Shown: positions 9,237 to 18,318, counted from the stretch's first letter. The stretch is 64,000 nucleotides of DNA from Parapedobacter flavus (GCF_035818675.1 NZ_JAYKZZ010000001.1:558001-622000), one strand, 5' to 3'. A program made the numbers and translations. The notes: generated from the letters alone by a model not told the origin.

Positions 9237-10568
9237 ATGAACAATGCAAAGTCATCAGCGCTATTAGCCGCAAATGAGCAATATATTCCCGGTGGCGTCG
9301 TGTCCCTGAATCGAAAATCAGATCCTAACGTGTGTTTTGTGCGGGGCCTGGGCAGCCGCGCATGGGACCTCGACGGGAACGAATACATCGATTACCAAGC
9401 AGGGTTTGCCGCGGCTTTTCTTGGCCATAACGATCCCGACGTTAATAGCGCGGTAAGAGAAGCCATCGACCAAGATACGGTATTGATGGGAGCAGGACCT
9501 ACCGAACTGGAAGGCGAGTTTGCCAAATTATTTTGTGAGGGTGTTCCAACGGTAGAAAAAATCCAAATCACAACGACAGGATCAGAAGCAACGTATCATG
9601 CCATCCGTATTGCTCGCGCAGCGACGGGCAAAAATCACATCATCATTATGCAAGGTGGATACAACGGTTGGCATAATGACGTGGCGGGGAATGTGATCAG
9701 TAGCCTTGCCGATGTGGGGGAGCGCGTAAGCCCCGGTGAATACCCATTTGATGCACTATCTGCCGGCATACCCGACACCCAAAAATCGTTGGTACACGTC
9801 GTTAATTATAACGACTTGGATTCGGTCAATTACCTTTTAAAACGGTTTCCAATCGGCTGTATGCTCCTTGAGCCCATCCTACAGAATATTGGAATCGTAA
9901 AGCCGCAGCCGGGATATCTGGAGGGCTTGAGGAAGTTGGCTGACGAGCATGGGCTTTTGTTGGTCTTTGATGAGGTTAAAACAGGATTCAGACATGCGCT
10001 GGGAGGATATCAAAGCATCTGTGGTGTAACGCCCGATTTGAGTACTTTTGGTAAGGCCGTGGCAAATGGTTACCCGCTGGGCGTGATTGGCGGAAAGAAA
10101 AAATATATGGATTACTTCATCGATCCGGATAAATCCAAGCGTGTATTGATAGCCGGCACATTCAACGCCCATCCCTTGACGACCGTGGCCGCGATCGCTA
10201 CGCTTAGGAAGTTAGCTTCGCCCCAGCATCAGGTGTATCAACACGTCGAACACCTCGGTCAGGTATTGGAAGATGGATTGAACGCCATATTCGGGCAATA
10301 CGACCGGCCCTACCACGTAGCGCGCCAAGGTTCGGCGTTTTGCGTATACTTCATGGATCATGCGCCGGTTGATTTTCATGATATTGCCGCAAACAACGAT
10401 TTCGAATTTGATAAAAAATACCGACTATCACTCATCGAAAAAGGTATCTTTAACTTTCCTTTACCGATAAAACAAGGAAGTATCTCCTATGCACATACGA
10501 TAAAAGATATCGAAGAAACACTGGAACGGACGCGTGTGGTCGTAGGCGATTTAATGAAAAGAAATTGA
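9237..10568 (+). CDS. Class III PLP aminotransferase, glutamate-1-semialdehyde aminomutase-like
   Basis: The 443-residue protein has the family landmarks in order: N-terminal PGGVVSLNR and WDLDGNEYIDYQAGF, the phosphate-binding TTGSEATYHAIRIAR, VFDEVKTGFR with the PLP-pyridine Asp, and FGKAVANGYPLG with the Schiff-base lysine. It is no GSA aminomutase in context, since no haem genes are nearby. It sits between two Gfo/Idh genes and a DgoD-like dehydratase, so it more likely transaminates a keto-sugar acid or an aminosugar intermediate. It is cytoplasmic, with no signal. The exact substrate is unknown. The 201-nt gap upstream contains TAATTTTG at 9105-9112, a possible -7 element. Confidence 0.85.
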   Translation: MNNAKSSALLAANEQYIPGGVVSLNRKSDPNVCFVRGLGSRAWDLDGNEYIDYQAGFAAAFLGHNDPDVNSAVREAIDQDTVLMGAGPTELEGEFAKLFCEGVPTVEKIQITTTGSEATYHAIRIARAATGKNHIIIMQGGYNGWHNDVAGNVISSLADVGERVSPGEYPFDALSAGIPDTQKSLVHVVNYNDLDSVNYLLKRFPIGCMLLEPILQNIGIVKPQPGYLEGLRKLADEHGLLLVFDEVKTGFRHALGGYQSICGVTPDLSTFGKAVANGYPLGVIGGKKKYMDYFIDPDKSKRVLIAGTFNAHPLTTVAAIATLRKLASPQHQVYQHVEHLGQVLEDGLNAIFGQYDRPYHVARQGSAFCVYFMDHAPVDFHDIAANNDFEFDKKYRLSLIEKGIFNFPLPIKQGSISYAHTIKDIEETLERTRVVVGDLMKRN

Positions 10569-10695
10569 ACAGCGGCAATACCGTTATGAACTCAAAACGA
10601 TAATATTAATAGTGAAGCCATCATGATGTATTCTACCACACAAGGAATGAATAAATCTGATCGCTTCATCACCATTAAAAACAAAATATAGACAG

Positions 10696-11874
10696 ATGAA
10701 AATAACTTCCGTAAAAGCGTTGGTGTGCCATGCTAGAATGCGAAATTGGATTTTTGTCAAGGTAGAGACGGACCAACCGGGATTATGGGGGTGGGGAGAG
10801 GCCACGCTTGAGTGGCATACCCGATCCGTAGTCGGGGCAATTGAAGATATCGAGCAATTAATCGTAGGCGAAGATCCGCGCCGGATTGAGCATATTTGGC
10901 AGAAGATGTACCGACAGCATTTCTGGCACGGTAACGGTATTGTTCGGGGAACAGCGATGAGCGGAATCGATATTGCACTGTGGGATATAGCCGGTAAAAT
11001 CCATGGCGTACCTACCCATGAACTTTTAGGAGGTAGGGTACGTGATTATATCCGATTATATTGCCATCTTGGTGGTGGGAAGATGGAAGATTTTTACCAG
11101 ACAAAACCAGACGATGCCAATCGATTTGCCGAGTTGGCCCAGCAGGCCGTTGACGATGGCTTCACGGCGTTTAAGTCCATGGCGGTTCCGAGCACGATGC
11201 CGTTAGAAGGATTGAAGCCTGTCCGCTATGCGGAAGCCTGCGTACGCGCCATGCGCGAGGCAGTGGGCGATGGTGTGGATATCATGGTCGATTGCCATGC
11301 GCGTCCCAGTCCCCGGATGGGGCTGCAATTTGCCAAGGCACTTGAACCCTACGGCCTCTATTTCTTCGAAGAACCGTGTTGGCCAGAATCGATGAAAGAC
11401 ATCGCCCTGATCCAGCAGTCGGTAAGCACACCGATAGCCACGGGTGAACGTATTGTTGGTGCACACGCTTTTAAAGAGCTTTTTGAATTGCGCGCTGCCA
11501 GTGTAGTGCAGCCAGATTTGACGCATTGTGGGGGAATAACGGAAGGCCGTCGTATCGCGGCATTGGCCGAAGCGTATCGGGTAGCCATGGCGCCTCATAA
11601 TCCACAAGGCCCCGTTAGCACGGCGGCATCGCTCGAGTTCGGGTTTGCTACACCTTCTTATATCATCTGTGAAAACGTACATAATGATGTGCCTTGGCGA
11701 GATGCAGTGGTACAACATGGCTATGAGGTCGAAAAGAAAGGGCGTTTGGTTCGGCCGAATGCCAAGCCGGGATTAGGCGTTGAGATCAACGAAGAAGAGG
11801 TCATGAAACATCCGTTTCAGCAAGAGGTGTTGCAATGTGCCGTGTATGCTGATGGGAGCGTAGGTGATTGGTAA
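10696..11874 (+). CDS. Enolase-superfamily sugar-acid dehydratase, D-galactonate dehydratase (DgoD)-like
   Basis: The 392-residue protein matches the mandelate racemase/muconate lactonising enzyme group, closest in feel to DgoD: it starts MKITSVKALV and has GWGEATLEWHTRSV, ALWDIAGKIHGVP and GLGVEINEEEV. The metal ligands are visible as the Asp of MVDCH, the Glu of FFEEP and the Glu of TGERI. Catalytic histidines are the one in DCHAR and the one in APHNPQGP. The reaction would be dehydration of a six- or five-carbon aldonate to a 2-keto-3-deoxy acid in the cytoplasm. With the SDR (11892) and the SMP-30 lactonase (15637) it makes a plausible oxidative, non-phosphorylating sugar route. Substrate specificity cannot be fixed here. 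Confidence 0.85.
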   Translation: MKITSVKALVCHARMRNWIFVKVETDQPGLWGWGEATLEWHTRSVVGAIEDIEQLIVGEDPRRIEHIWQKMYRQHFWHGNGIVRGTAMSGIDIALWDIAGKIHGVPTHELLGGRVRDYIRLYCHLGGGKMEDFYQTKPDDANRFAELAQQAVDDGFTAFKSMAVPSTMPLEGLKPVRYAEACVRAMREAVGDGVDIMVDCHARPSPRMGLQFAKALEPYGLYFFEEPCWPESMKDIALIQQSVSTPIATGERIVGAHAFKELFELRAASVVQPDLTHCGGITEGRRIAALAEAYRVAMAPHNPQGPVSTAASLEFGFATPSYIICENVHNDVPWRDAVVQHGYEVEKKGRLVRPNAKPGLGVEINEEEVMKHPFQQEVLQCAVYADGSVGDW

Positions 11875-11891
11875 TGTTCAAAAAATGAAAA

Positions 11892-12659
11892 ATGGAAAGG
11901 CAATTTGAAGGGCAAACGGCCGTTATCAGCGGTGGTTTGGGCGATATTGGTTTTGCCACAGCCAAAGCGCTTGCAAATAGAGGTGCGAATGTGGCCCTTT
12001 GCGACCTGCAGACCGAAGCTGCCGCAGCCGAACAGTTGCGCGCATTGGAACCATACCACGTCAATTATAGCTATGGCCAAGTCGATGTGGCGGATGCTTC
12101 CGCTGTGCGGCAATGGGTGGATCGTGTGACAGCTGCGTGGGGAACGCCAAGTCTTATTATTGCCAACGCTGCGAAGGTGACGTTAAAGGGCATGTATGAG
12201 TTGACGCCGAGTGAATGGACGGATGAGTTGGATGTCAACCTGAACGGTGCTTTTCATTTGACTCAATACGCTACCGGACTCCTCAAAGAACAGCAGCGTC
12301 CCGGCCGGGTCGTATTTGTAGGCAGTTGGGCAGGGGCAAATGTGCATCAACATATGCCCGCGTACTCCGTATCTAAAGCGGCCATGACCATGCTGTGCAA
12401 ATGCATGGCTTTAGAACTTGCACTGCATGGGATTCTGGTCAACGAAATTGCCCCCGGGTATGTCAATGCGGGATTGTCTGGCCGTATTTGGGAAGAAAAT
12501 CCGGGTAGGTCCGAGATCGCCAAGGGAAAGGTACCCATCAAGGCCGTTATGAGCGCCGCGGAAGTGGCTGAAAACATCGTCTTCCTATGCCATCCAAACA
12601 ACACTCATATGACGGGGAGTACCTTGCTGATGGACGGTGGGTTATCACTCAAATATTAG
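11892..12659 (+). CDS. Short-chain dehydrogenase/reductase
   Basis: The 255-residue classical SDR has the NAD(P)-binding glycine motif GGLGDIGFATA near residue 15, NAAKVT in the NNAG position and the catalytic YSVSK (YxxxK) preceded by a serine in VGSWAGA. It ends with MTGSTLLMDGGLSL, typical of the family. It starts 17 nt after the dehydratase stop. Its likely role is oxidation of a sugar to its lactone or reduction of a keto intermediate in the same pathway. Substrate and cofactor preference are not determined, though the Asp in CDLQTE after strand beta-2 favours NAD over NADP. Confidence 0.88.
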   Translation: MERQFEGQTAVISGGLGDIGFATAKALANRGANVALCDLQTEAAAAEQLRALEPYHVNYSYGQVDVADASAVRQWVDRVTAAWGTPSLIIANAAKVTLKGMYELTPSEWTDELDVNLNGAFHLTQYATGLLKEQQRPGRVVFVGSWAGANVHQHMPAYSVSKAAMTMLCKCMALELALHGILVNEIAPGYVNAGLSGRIWEENPGRSEIAKGKVPIKAVMSAAEVAENIVFLCHPNNTHMTGSTLLMDGGLSLKY

Positions 12660-12672
12660 ACGGAATGGTGCG

Positions 12673-14049
12673 ATGAGCGATTTTAAAAACAGTGCTTTCG
12701 AAGGGTATATCGGGACGTCTCAGGTCGATATTACACCACCGTTAGGCATTTATGCACGTAATTGGGGCGCAGCCGACCACGATGTGGCCGGAGGGGTTCA
12801 TCGTCCACTGTTGCTGACGTGCATGGCGTTTAAAACAGATTCAGGTACGCACCCGATGGTGCTGATTGGTGCCGATTTTGGAGTATGGAGGAGCGCCGCC
12901 GACGGAAGGGCCATCCGGTCTGCTATTTTAGAAGAATTTTCATTGCCGGCGGGCTGCCTGATGTTTTGCTTGACGCATAACCACGCGGGACCTGTGCTTT
13001 CCAGGGACGAGTCATCGAAACCCGGCGGCCAGTATATCGACGCGTATTTAATCGATGTGCGTAATTTGGCGATTAACGCAGTTAGACAGGCATTGGACAG
13101 TTGCGTTCCGTCGGTGATGACGTGGGGGTATGGGAAATGCAACTTAGCGACCAATCGCGATTTTCGGAATCCAGACAGTGACGCTTTTCTTGCCGGATTT
13201 AATCCCGATGCTGAGGCAGATGATACGCTCCTCGTGGGGCGCGCCACCGATATGCAGGGAAACATGTTAGCTACGCTTGTCAATTACGCTTGCCACCCCA
13301 CGACACTCGGATGGCAAAACGAACTGCTATCTCCCGATTATGCGGGAGCAATGCGGGAAACAGTTACGGAGCATACACAAGCACCATGTCTGTTCCTCCA
13401 GGGCGCATCAGGTAATCTTGCGCCCCGAGAGCAATATGTGGCCGATGTGGAAATCGCCGATAAGCATGGCCGCCAGCTCGCCTACGCCGTATTAGCGGCG
13501 TTGGAATCGTTGTTGCCCCCCAAAACGGCGCTTGCCTTCGAAGGTGTGGTAAAATCGGGAGCCGATTTGGCGATATGGGGGCGTAAGGCGGTTTCGGTGT
13601 CAAACGCGCTACAAGCTGAGACGGTTGACGTCGTGTATGATTTGAAGCCATTACCGTCGTTGCGAGAACTCGAAGCGCAGTACAGCTCGTGCCAAGACCG
13701 CGTGGAGCGAGAACGGTTATGGCGGAAGCTAAGCATCCGGAAGAATTTAGGTGATGGAGACCACGTTCCCGTGCCCTTGTGGGTATGGCAGATCGGTGAT
13801 GCCGTACTGGTGGGTCAGCCAAACGAGGCATATGTTGACCTTCAATTAAAAGTCCGGGCCGATTTTTACCCCCATACCGTTGCTGTAATTAACTTGGTTA
13901 ACGGCTCAGCGGGTTATCTGCCACCGCAAACAGACTATGACCGCGACTTATACCCGGTTTTGCAAACGCCATTCGCGCCCGGCTCCTTAGAACGTTTGCA
14001 GGATGCCGTAACCCGAACCGTTAAACAAATATTGTCTAATTCGAATTAA
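12673..14049 (+). CDS. Neutral/alkaline ceramidase-like metal hydrolase family protein
   Basis: The start is taken as the ATG at 12673 (MSDFKNSAFEGYIG). The in-frame start at 12637 would overlap the SDR gene by 23 nt. The 458-residue product looks like the neutral/non-lysosomal ceramidase N-terminal domain: GTSQVDITPPLGI, LIGADFGVW, CLTHNHAGP with metal-ligand histidines, NYACHPTTLG and LFLQGASGNLAPRE. Such proteins are common in Bacteroidota and Planctomycetes clusters with Gfo/Idh genes and SSS transporters and are probably not true ceramidases there. No signal peptide is seen. The symporter gene follows 6 nt after the stop, so they are cotranscribed. Confidence 0.78.
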   Translation: MSDFKNSAFEGYIGTSQVDITPPLGIYARNWGAADHDVAGGVHRPLLLTCMAFKTDSGTHPMVLIGADFGVWRSAADGRAIRSAILEEFSLPAGCLMFCLTHNHAGPVLSRDESSKPGGQYIDAYLIDVRNLAINAVRQALDSCVPSVMTWGYGKCNLATNRDFRNPDSDAFLAGFNPDAEADDTLLVGRATDMQGNMLATLVNYACHPTTLGWQNELLSPDYAGAMRETVTEHTQAPCLFLQGASGNLAPREQYVADVEIADKHGRQLAYAVLAALESLLPPKTALAFEGVVKSGADLAIWGRKAVSVSNALQAETVDVVYDLKPLPSLRELEAQYSSCQDRVERERLWRKLSIRKNLGDGDHVPVPLWVWQIGDAVLVGQPNEAYVDLQLKVRADFYPHTVAVINLVNGSAGYLPPQTDYDRDLYPVLQTPFAPGSLERLQDAVTRTVKQILSNSN

Positions 14050-14054
14050 ATATC

Positions 14055-15626
14055 ATGGATTTTCAGATAACTACACTTGATGCGACGATATTCCTGCTTT
14101 ACCTCGTGCTTGTTTTCGCTTTAGGTGTTTACGCAGCGAAAGTTGGCAACAAGACGAAACGCGATTATTTCCTTGCGGGCGATAAGCTCCCTTGGTGGAT
14201 GATTGGCGGAAGTATCATCGCTGCCAATATCAGCAGCCATCATCTGGTGGGTGCTATGGGGGTTGCATATGACCGCGGCTTTGTTGCCGTGGTCTCTGAG
14301 TGGGGAGCGATTTTATTAGGCCTCAATGCGCTATTGTGGATATTCCTGCCTTTCTATTTACGCAACGGCTTTTATACCATGCCCGAATATCTCCAGCGAC
14401 GTTTTGGAGGTAAGGCGCGGACGACGTACTCCGTGTTGGTGGTACTTACTTATGTGTTTGTCGAAATCGGTGCCGTCCTTTATTTAGGCGCGCTCACGTT
14501 ATATTCCCTCTTGGACATACCGATTTTCATCAGTGTACTGATTCTGGCAGTGGCAACGGGCATCTATACGATTCTTGGGGGCTTGAGGGCGGTTGTTTGG
14601 ACCGAGATGCTTCAGCTTATCGTCTTATTGTCGGGGATGGTTATCCTCGCGGTAGTCACGGTGTCGGTTGCTGGTGGGCTTCCGGCTGTCATTGAATCCA
14701 GCAAAGATTGGGAGATTCTTCTGCCTTCGAACGACCCCGACTTTCCGTGGACCATGTACCTGGGCGGGTCCATCTGCATCAGTGTTTTCTATTTCGCCAC
14801 GAACCAGTTTGTCGTACAACGTGTACTTGCAGCCAAGAATGAATGGCATGCGCGAATGGGAGTGGTGTTTGCTGGCTATTTGAAATTCTTGGTTCCTTTT
14901 TTGATCGTAGTGCCGGCATTGGTAGCCGTAAAGCTTTTTCCCAATTTGGAGAAAGCCGACTTGCTTTTTCCAACGTTGGTGGAGAACCTTTTGCCGTCCG
15001 GTTTAGTCGGTTTGGTGATGGCTGGTTTGATTGCGGCCATCATGTCACACCTTTCAGGCGCCATCAATTCATGTACGACCATCTTAACGATGGACGTTTA
15101 TTTACCTTATTTCAAGCGGGATGCCTCAGATGAACAGTCTGTCCGTTTTGGTCGGATTTCGGGTATTTTGGTCATTGTATTTGGCATGGTGTGTACGGCC
15201 TTGTTGATTAACCACTCTGAAAAGCCGATTTTTCTTTTCCTGATGAAGGCGTATGGATACTTTACGCCGGGAATTGCCACCATGTTCCTTATGGGGATAC
15301 TCTGGAAGCGTACGACACATGCCGGTGCACTTGCTGCAGGTATACTCACCATTCCGCTGGCGCTGACGTTGGAACTGGTCTTTCCAAATATTGCTTATAT
15401 GAACCGGGCGGGCATTGTATTTTGGGCTTGCATGGCTACTTGTATGGTTGTCAGTTTGCTTAGCCCTGCCCGCGATGCCGCCGAATTGAAGGGGCTTGTT
15501 TGGACGAAAGAGAGCATGAAACTACTGCCGGGCGAACGTCATCAGCAGAAAGGGCTTCGAAATCCGCTGGTATGGTGGGTCTTGATCGTCGTCGTGGTAC
15601 TCTTCTTTTATATTCGATTTAGTTAA
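14055..15626 (+). CDS. Sodium:solute symporter (SSS family, SGLT-like)
   Basis: The 523-residue polytopic inner-membrane protein has about 13-14 hydrophobic segments. The N-terminal signature reads TKRDYFLAGDKLPWWMIGGS, then ISSHHLVGAMG, TMPEYLQRRFG and, later, GLIAAIMSHLSGAINSCTTI, all SSS family landmarks. It would import a sugar, sugar acid or related solute with sodium. It sits tightly between the ceramidase-like gene (6 nt) and the SMP-30 gene (11 nt). It is therefore the likely inner-membrane entry step for the substrate that the SusCD pair brings into the periplasm. Confidence 0.92.
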   Translation: MDFQITTLDATIFLLYLVLVFALGVYAAKVGNKTKRDYFLAGDKLPWWMIGGSIIAANISSHHLVGAMGVAYDRGFVAVVSEWGAILLGLNALLWIFLPFYLRNGFYTMPEYLQRRFGGKARTTYSVLVVLTYVFVEIGAVLYLGALTLYSLLDIPIFISVLILAVATGIYTILGGLRAVVWTEMLQLIVLLSGMVILAVVTVSVAGGLPAVIESSKDWEILLPSNDPDFPWTMYLGGSICISVFYFATNQFVVQRVLAAKNEWHARMGVVFAGYLKFLVPFLIVVPALVAVKLFPNLEKADLLFPTLVENLLPSGLVGLVMAGLIAAIMSHLSGAINSCTTILTMDVYLPYFKRDASDEQSVRFGRISGILVIVFGMVCTALLINHSEKPIFLFLMKAYGYFTPGIATMFLMGILWKRTTHAGALAAGILTIPLALTLELVFPNIAYMNRAGIVFWACMATCMVVSLLSPARDAAELKGLVWTKESMKLLPGERHQQKGLRNPLVWWVLIVVVVLFFYIRFS

Positions 15627-15636
15627 TGATGTAGCG

Positions 15637-16548
15637 ATGAATAGCAATCCGGAAGTATATCGAGTTCCTGTCATGGTCTCATGTGAATTGGGTGAGGGGC
15701 CGGTGTGGGACAAGGACCAAAACAGGTTATTGTGGGTGGACATATTGCGGGGAACCGTCCACGAATGGTACCCCGGTGATCGGCGACATGTTTCGAAGGA
15801 ATTTCCAATAAAGATTGGCGCGATTGCCTTGACCGAAGACGGAGGGTTGGTCGCCGCCACGCGCAACGGGTTCGCAATGCTCGACTTGCAAGACCAGTCA
15901 ATCGCCCCACTCACCGATCCCGAGTCAAAATTGCCCAATAACCGTTTCAATGACGGCAAATGCGACCCCGTGGGTCGGTTTTGGGCAGGGACGATGGATG
16001 AAGTAACCGGAGAGCGCGGCGCCGGCAGTCTGTATATGTTGGATGAAAGCGGACAAGCGCTGACAAAAATCAGTAATGTCAGCTGTTCAAACGGGTTGGC
16101 TTGGAGCGCTGATCAGAAAACGATGTATTATATCGATACGCCCACCCGTGAGGTAGTGGCCTTTGATTTTGACAGCGAAGCGGGGGAGATTTCCAATAAG
16201 CGGGTTGTGTTTGATGTGCCGCAGGCAGACGGTCTGCCTGATGGGATGACCATCGATGCAGAGGGAATGCTGTGGGTAGCACTCTGGGGCGGGTGGAAAA
16301 TCGCCCGTTGGAACCCGAAAACTGGGGAGAAATTAACCGAAATCAACCTTCCTGTTTCGCAAGTTACCTCCTGTGCTTTTGGGGGCAGCAATTTAAACGA
16401 CCTCTATATCACGTCTGCCAAAGTTGGTTTATCAGCAGAGTCCTTGGCCTCGCAACCACTTGCCGGTGCCTTGTTCGTGGTCAAAAATATGGATGTCGGG
16501 GGGATGGAGCCGTTTCGGTATGTGATGCAGGATGGGTTAAGGTCGTAA
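15637..16548 (+). CDS. SMP-30/gluconolactonase/regucalcin-family lactonase
   Basis: The 303-residue six-bladed propeller protein carries the divalent-metal ligands of the family: the Glu of CELGEGPVWD, the Asn of NRFNDGKCD, the Asn of CSNGLAWS and the Asp of ADGLPDGMTID. There is no signal peptide, so it acts in the cytoplasm. The role is hydrolysis of a sugar lactone to the open aldonate, which would then feed the DgoD-like dehydratase at 10696. It is the last gene of a tight run starting at 10696. A partial copy of its C-terminus lies at 18054-18275. Confidence 0.9.
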   Translation: MNSNPEVYRVPVMVSCELGEGPVWDKDQNRLLWVDILRGTVHEWYPGDRRHVSKEFPIKIGAIALTEDGGLVAATRNGFAMLDLQDQSIAPLTDPESKLPNNRFNDGKCDPVGRFWAGTMDEVTGERGAGSLYMLDESGQALTKISNVSCSNGLAWSADQKTMYYIDTPTREVVAFDFDSEAGEISNKRVVFDVPQADGLPDGMTIDAEGMLWVALWGGWKIARWNPKTGEKLTEINLPVSQVTSCAFGGSNLNDLYITSAKVGLSAESLASQPLAGALFVVKNMDVGGMEPFRYVMQDGLRS

Positions 16549-16699
16549 GAAAGAAACTTGCTCCTGGTTTTTATGCACCATGTTTAGTATGTTTGAGCGG
16601 TAGCAGTCAATAGTAATGGGGATTCAGCTCGTCCGGTTCCGTTTGCTGCATTGCTCTTGATCGATAAACGACACATTCACAAATTCAAAATTACGTGTT

Positions 16700-17992
16700 A
16701 TGAAAACGACGAGAAAATCCAATTCACTAGATCATCTTTCCGTGGGTGGCACTGAAGGAGCGTCTTCTAGAAGGCGTTTTCTGCAAGCCATCGGTATAGG
16801 AACGGCAGCTTTTGGGTTACAACAAATCAGCTGTTCTGGAGCCAAACAGGCAACCCAAGTCGGTACAGGAACCGAAGCAGTTGATCTGGCTTCCATACCT
16901 GGGTTTGAAAAGACAACTGCCGATCCAGGCGCATCGGAAGGGTGGCAGTCGATTTCCGACCGTAAGATCAAAGTCGGATTGGTGGGACACGGTGTCTGCA
17001 AGTTTGCTGTACAATTTGGCTTCCAAGATCACCCCAACGTAGAAGTAGTAGCGGTGAGCGATCTGATCCCCGAGCGGCTAGCTGAAATGGCCCAGATGGC
17101 AAGCTGTAACCGGACATATCCATCACTGGAAGCGATGTTGAAAGAAGGCAAGGATATTGAGGCTGTGTTTATAGCTACCGACGCGCCTAGCCATGCGAAA
17201 CATGCAATTATGGCACTAAACCATGGAAAACATGTGGCTTGTGCCGTACCCGCAGTTTGGGGTTCATTGGAGGAGGCAGATGTCTTGTATAATACGTGGA
17301 AGCAGAGCGGAAAAAAGTACATGATGTTTGAAACTTCGGCGTATCATGAAGATGTTCACATCATGCGTGAGTTGTATCGACGCGATTTCTTTGGTAAAAT
17401 CGTCTATTCAGAAGGAGAATATTACCACTATTTTTCTACGCCTTTGGGTAGTTATAATAACTGGCGGGACGGGCTGCCTCCACAGTGGTATCCCACGCAT
17501 TCCAATGGCTATTACATCTGTGTAACGGGTCAACGATTCACTGAAGTATCTTGTTTAGGTACACAAAGTGTCCTGAACCAATTCCAGGCGAAAAACAATG
17601 CTTATAAAAATCCATTCGGCACGGAGATAGCTACGTTTCGTACCAGTGAAAATGGAGTTTCTAGAATGGCCGTAAGTTGGGATACAGCCGGTTTCGGTGC
17701 TGAAGCAGGTCGTATTAGAGGAGAAAAGGGATCCTATTATCACAATCAGTTTCAAGGGTTGGTGGATAAGTTGCCCACCATTAAGCGTCCGCCCCTTCCA
17801 CCGGGAGTAGAAGGAGGAGGGCATGGTGGGTCCCACGGCCAATTGATGAACGAATTTGTCACTTCGCTTCTGCAGGACCGGGCGCCACTCGTGGATATGC
17901 CGATGGCATTGAATCTTACGGTGCCGGGTATTATAGCCCATCAGTCGGCGCTGAAAGACGGCGAATGGCTGACGATACCACAATACGGATAA
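16700..17992 (+). CDS. Tat-exported Gfo/Idh/MocA-family protein, AVP variant (paralogue 2)
   Basis: The 430-residue protein has a twin-arginine signal (SSRRRFLQAIGIGTAAFG) with a following cysteine (QISCSG). It aligns along its whole length with the product of 7740-9035 (shared VGLVG-G-CKFA, FQDHPNVE, PAVWG/PAVFG, KKYMMFET, RPPLPPGV and HQS near the end). As in its paralogue, the EKP motif is replaced by AVP, so the usual catalytic lysine is absent. YSEGEYYHYF matches the GH109-like segment. The 151-nt upstream gap shows no clear promoter. A terminator-like hairpin and a decayed SMP-30 fragment follow it. Confidence 0.85.
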   Translation: MKTTRKSNSLDHLSVGGTEGASSRRRFLQAIGIGTAAFGLQQISCSGAKQATQVGTGTEAVDLASIPGFEKTTADPGASEGWQSISDRKIKVGLVGHGVCKFAVQFGFQDHPNVEVVAVSDLIPERLAEMAQMASCNRTYPSLEAMLKEGKDIEAVFIATDAPSHAKHAIMALNHGKHVACAVPAVWGSLEEADVLYNTWKQSGKKYMMFETSAYHEDVHIMRELYRRDFFGKIVYSEGEYYHYFSTPLGSYNNWRDGLPPQWYPTHSNGYYICVTGQRFTEVSCLGTQSVLNQFQAKNNAYKNPFGTEIATFRTSENGVSRMAVSWDTAGFGAEAGRIRGEKGSYYHNQFQGLVDKLPTIKRPPLPPGVEGGGHGGSHGQLMNEFVTSLLQDRAPLVDMPMALNLTVPGIIAHQSALKDGEWLTIPQYG

Positions 17993-17995
17993 AGA

Positions 17996-18040
17996 GTTCC
18001 CATTATTCAGGTTGAGACAAATGGGAACACCCCACTTTTT
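17996..18040 (+). terminator. Probable terminator after the second AVP-type Gfo/Idh gene
   Basis: A 9-bp inverted repeat (GTTCCCATT at 17996-18004 and AATGGGAAC at 18020-18028) begins 4 nt after the stop codon. It is followed by a short T-run at 18036-18040. The loop of 15 nt is large, so confidence is moderate. Confidence 0.4.
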
Positions 18041-18053
18041 CCTAATTAACTAT

Positions 18054-18275
18054 GTTCAAACGGGAGAAAAATTGAGGGAGATTAAGTTGCCTGCCTCGCA
18101 GATAACCTCCTGTACCTTTGGTGGAAAGGACCTCAAGGAGCTGTACATCACATCCGCACAGAAGGGCCTCGCACCAGATGCGTTAGCTGCGGAGCCTGAC
18201 GCGGGCGCATTGTTCGTTGTCAAAGGAATGGATATACAGGGGGTGCCGCCAGCACGAACAATTCTCAGTTTATAA
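18054..18275 (+). pseudogene. C-terminal remnant of an SMP-30 lactonase gene
   Basis: The reading frame from about 18054 gives TGEKLREIKLPASQITSC, then FGGKDLKELYITSAQKGL and GALFVVKGMDI. This aligns with the last quarter (from about residue 227) of the lactonase encoded at 15637-16548 (TGEKLTEINLPVSQVTSC, LYITSAKVGL, GALFVVKNMDV). Only about 70 residues remain, with none of the metal-binding blades, and the upstream sequence is unrelated. The open frame begins at a TTG at 18012 that lies inside a hairpin. It is best read as the tail of a duplicated lactonase, left when a second Gfo/Idh-lactonase unit was rearranged. Confidence 0.8.
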
Positions 18276-18288
18276 CCCTAGTTAGCAC

Positions 18289-18318
18289 TTTTATATTAGC
18301 TTTTTTATATTAGCTTTG
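18289..18318 (+). promoter_or_regulatory. Direct repeat with a -7 element upstream of the third Gfo/Idh gene
   Basis: Two 15-nt copies of TTTTATATTAGCTTT start at 18289 and 18303 and share one base. The second copy forms TAGCTTTG (18311-18318), a match to the Bacteroidota -7 element. No good -33 box is seen at 19-23 nt spacing. The gene start is 75 nt downstream. Confidence 0.35.

Noticed and set aside
9237..10568. Haem biosynthesis glutamate-1-semialdehyde aminomutase (hemL)
   Set aside because: The family match is general; the gene sits in a sugar-catabolic cluster and no other haem gene is nearby.
12637..12672. Extended N-terminus of the ceramidase-like protein
   Set aside because: It would overlap the SDR gene and lies before the conserved start; the ATG at 12673 is better.
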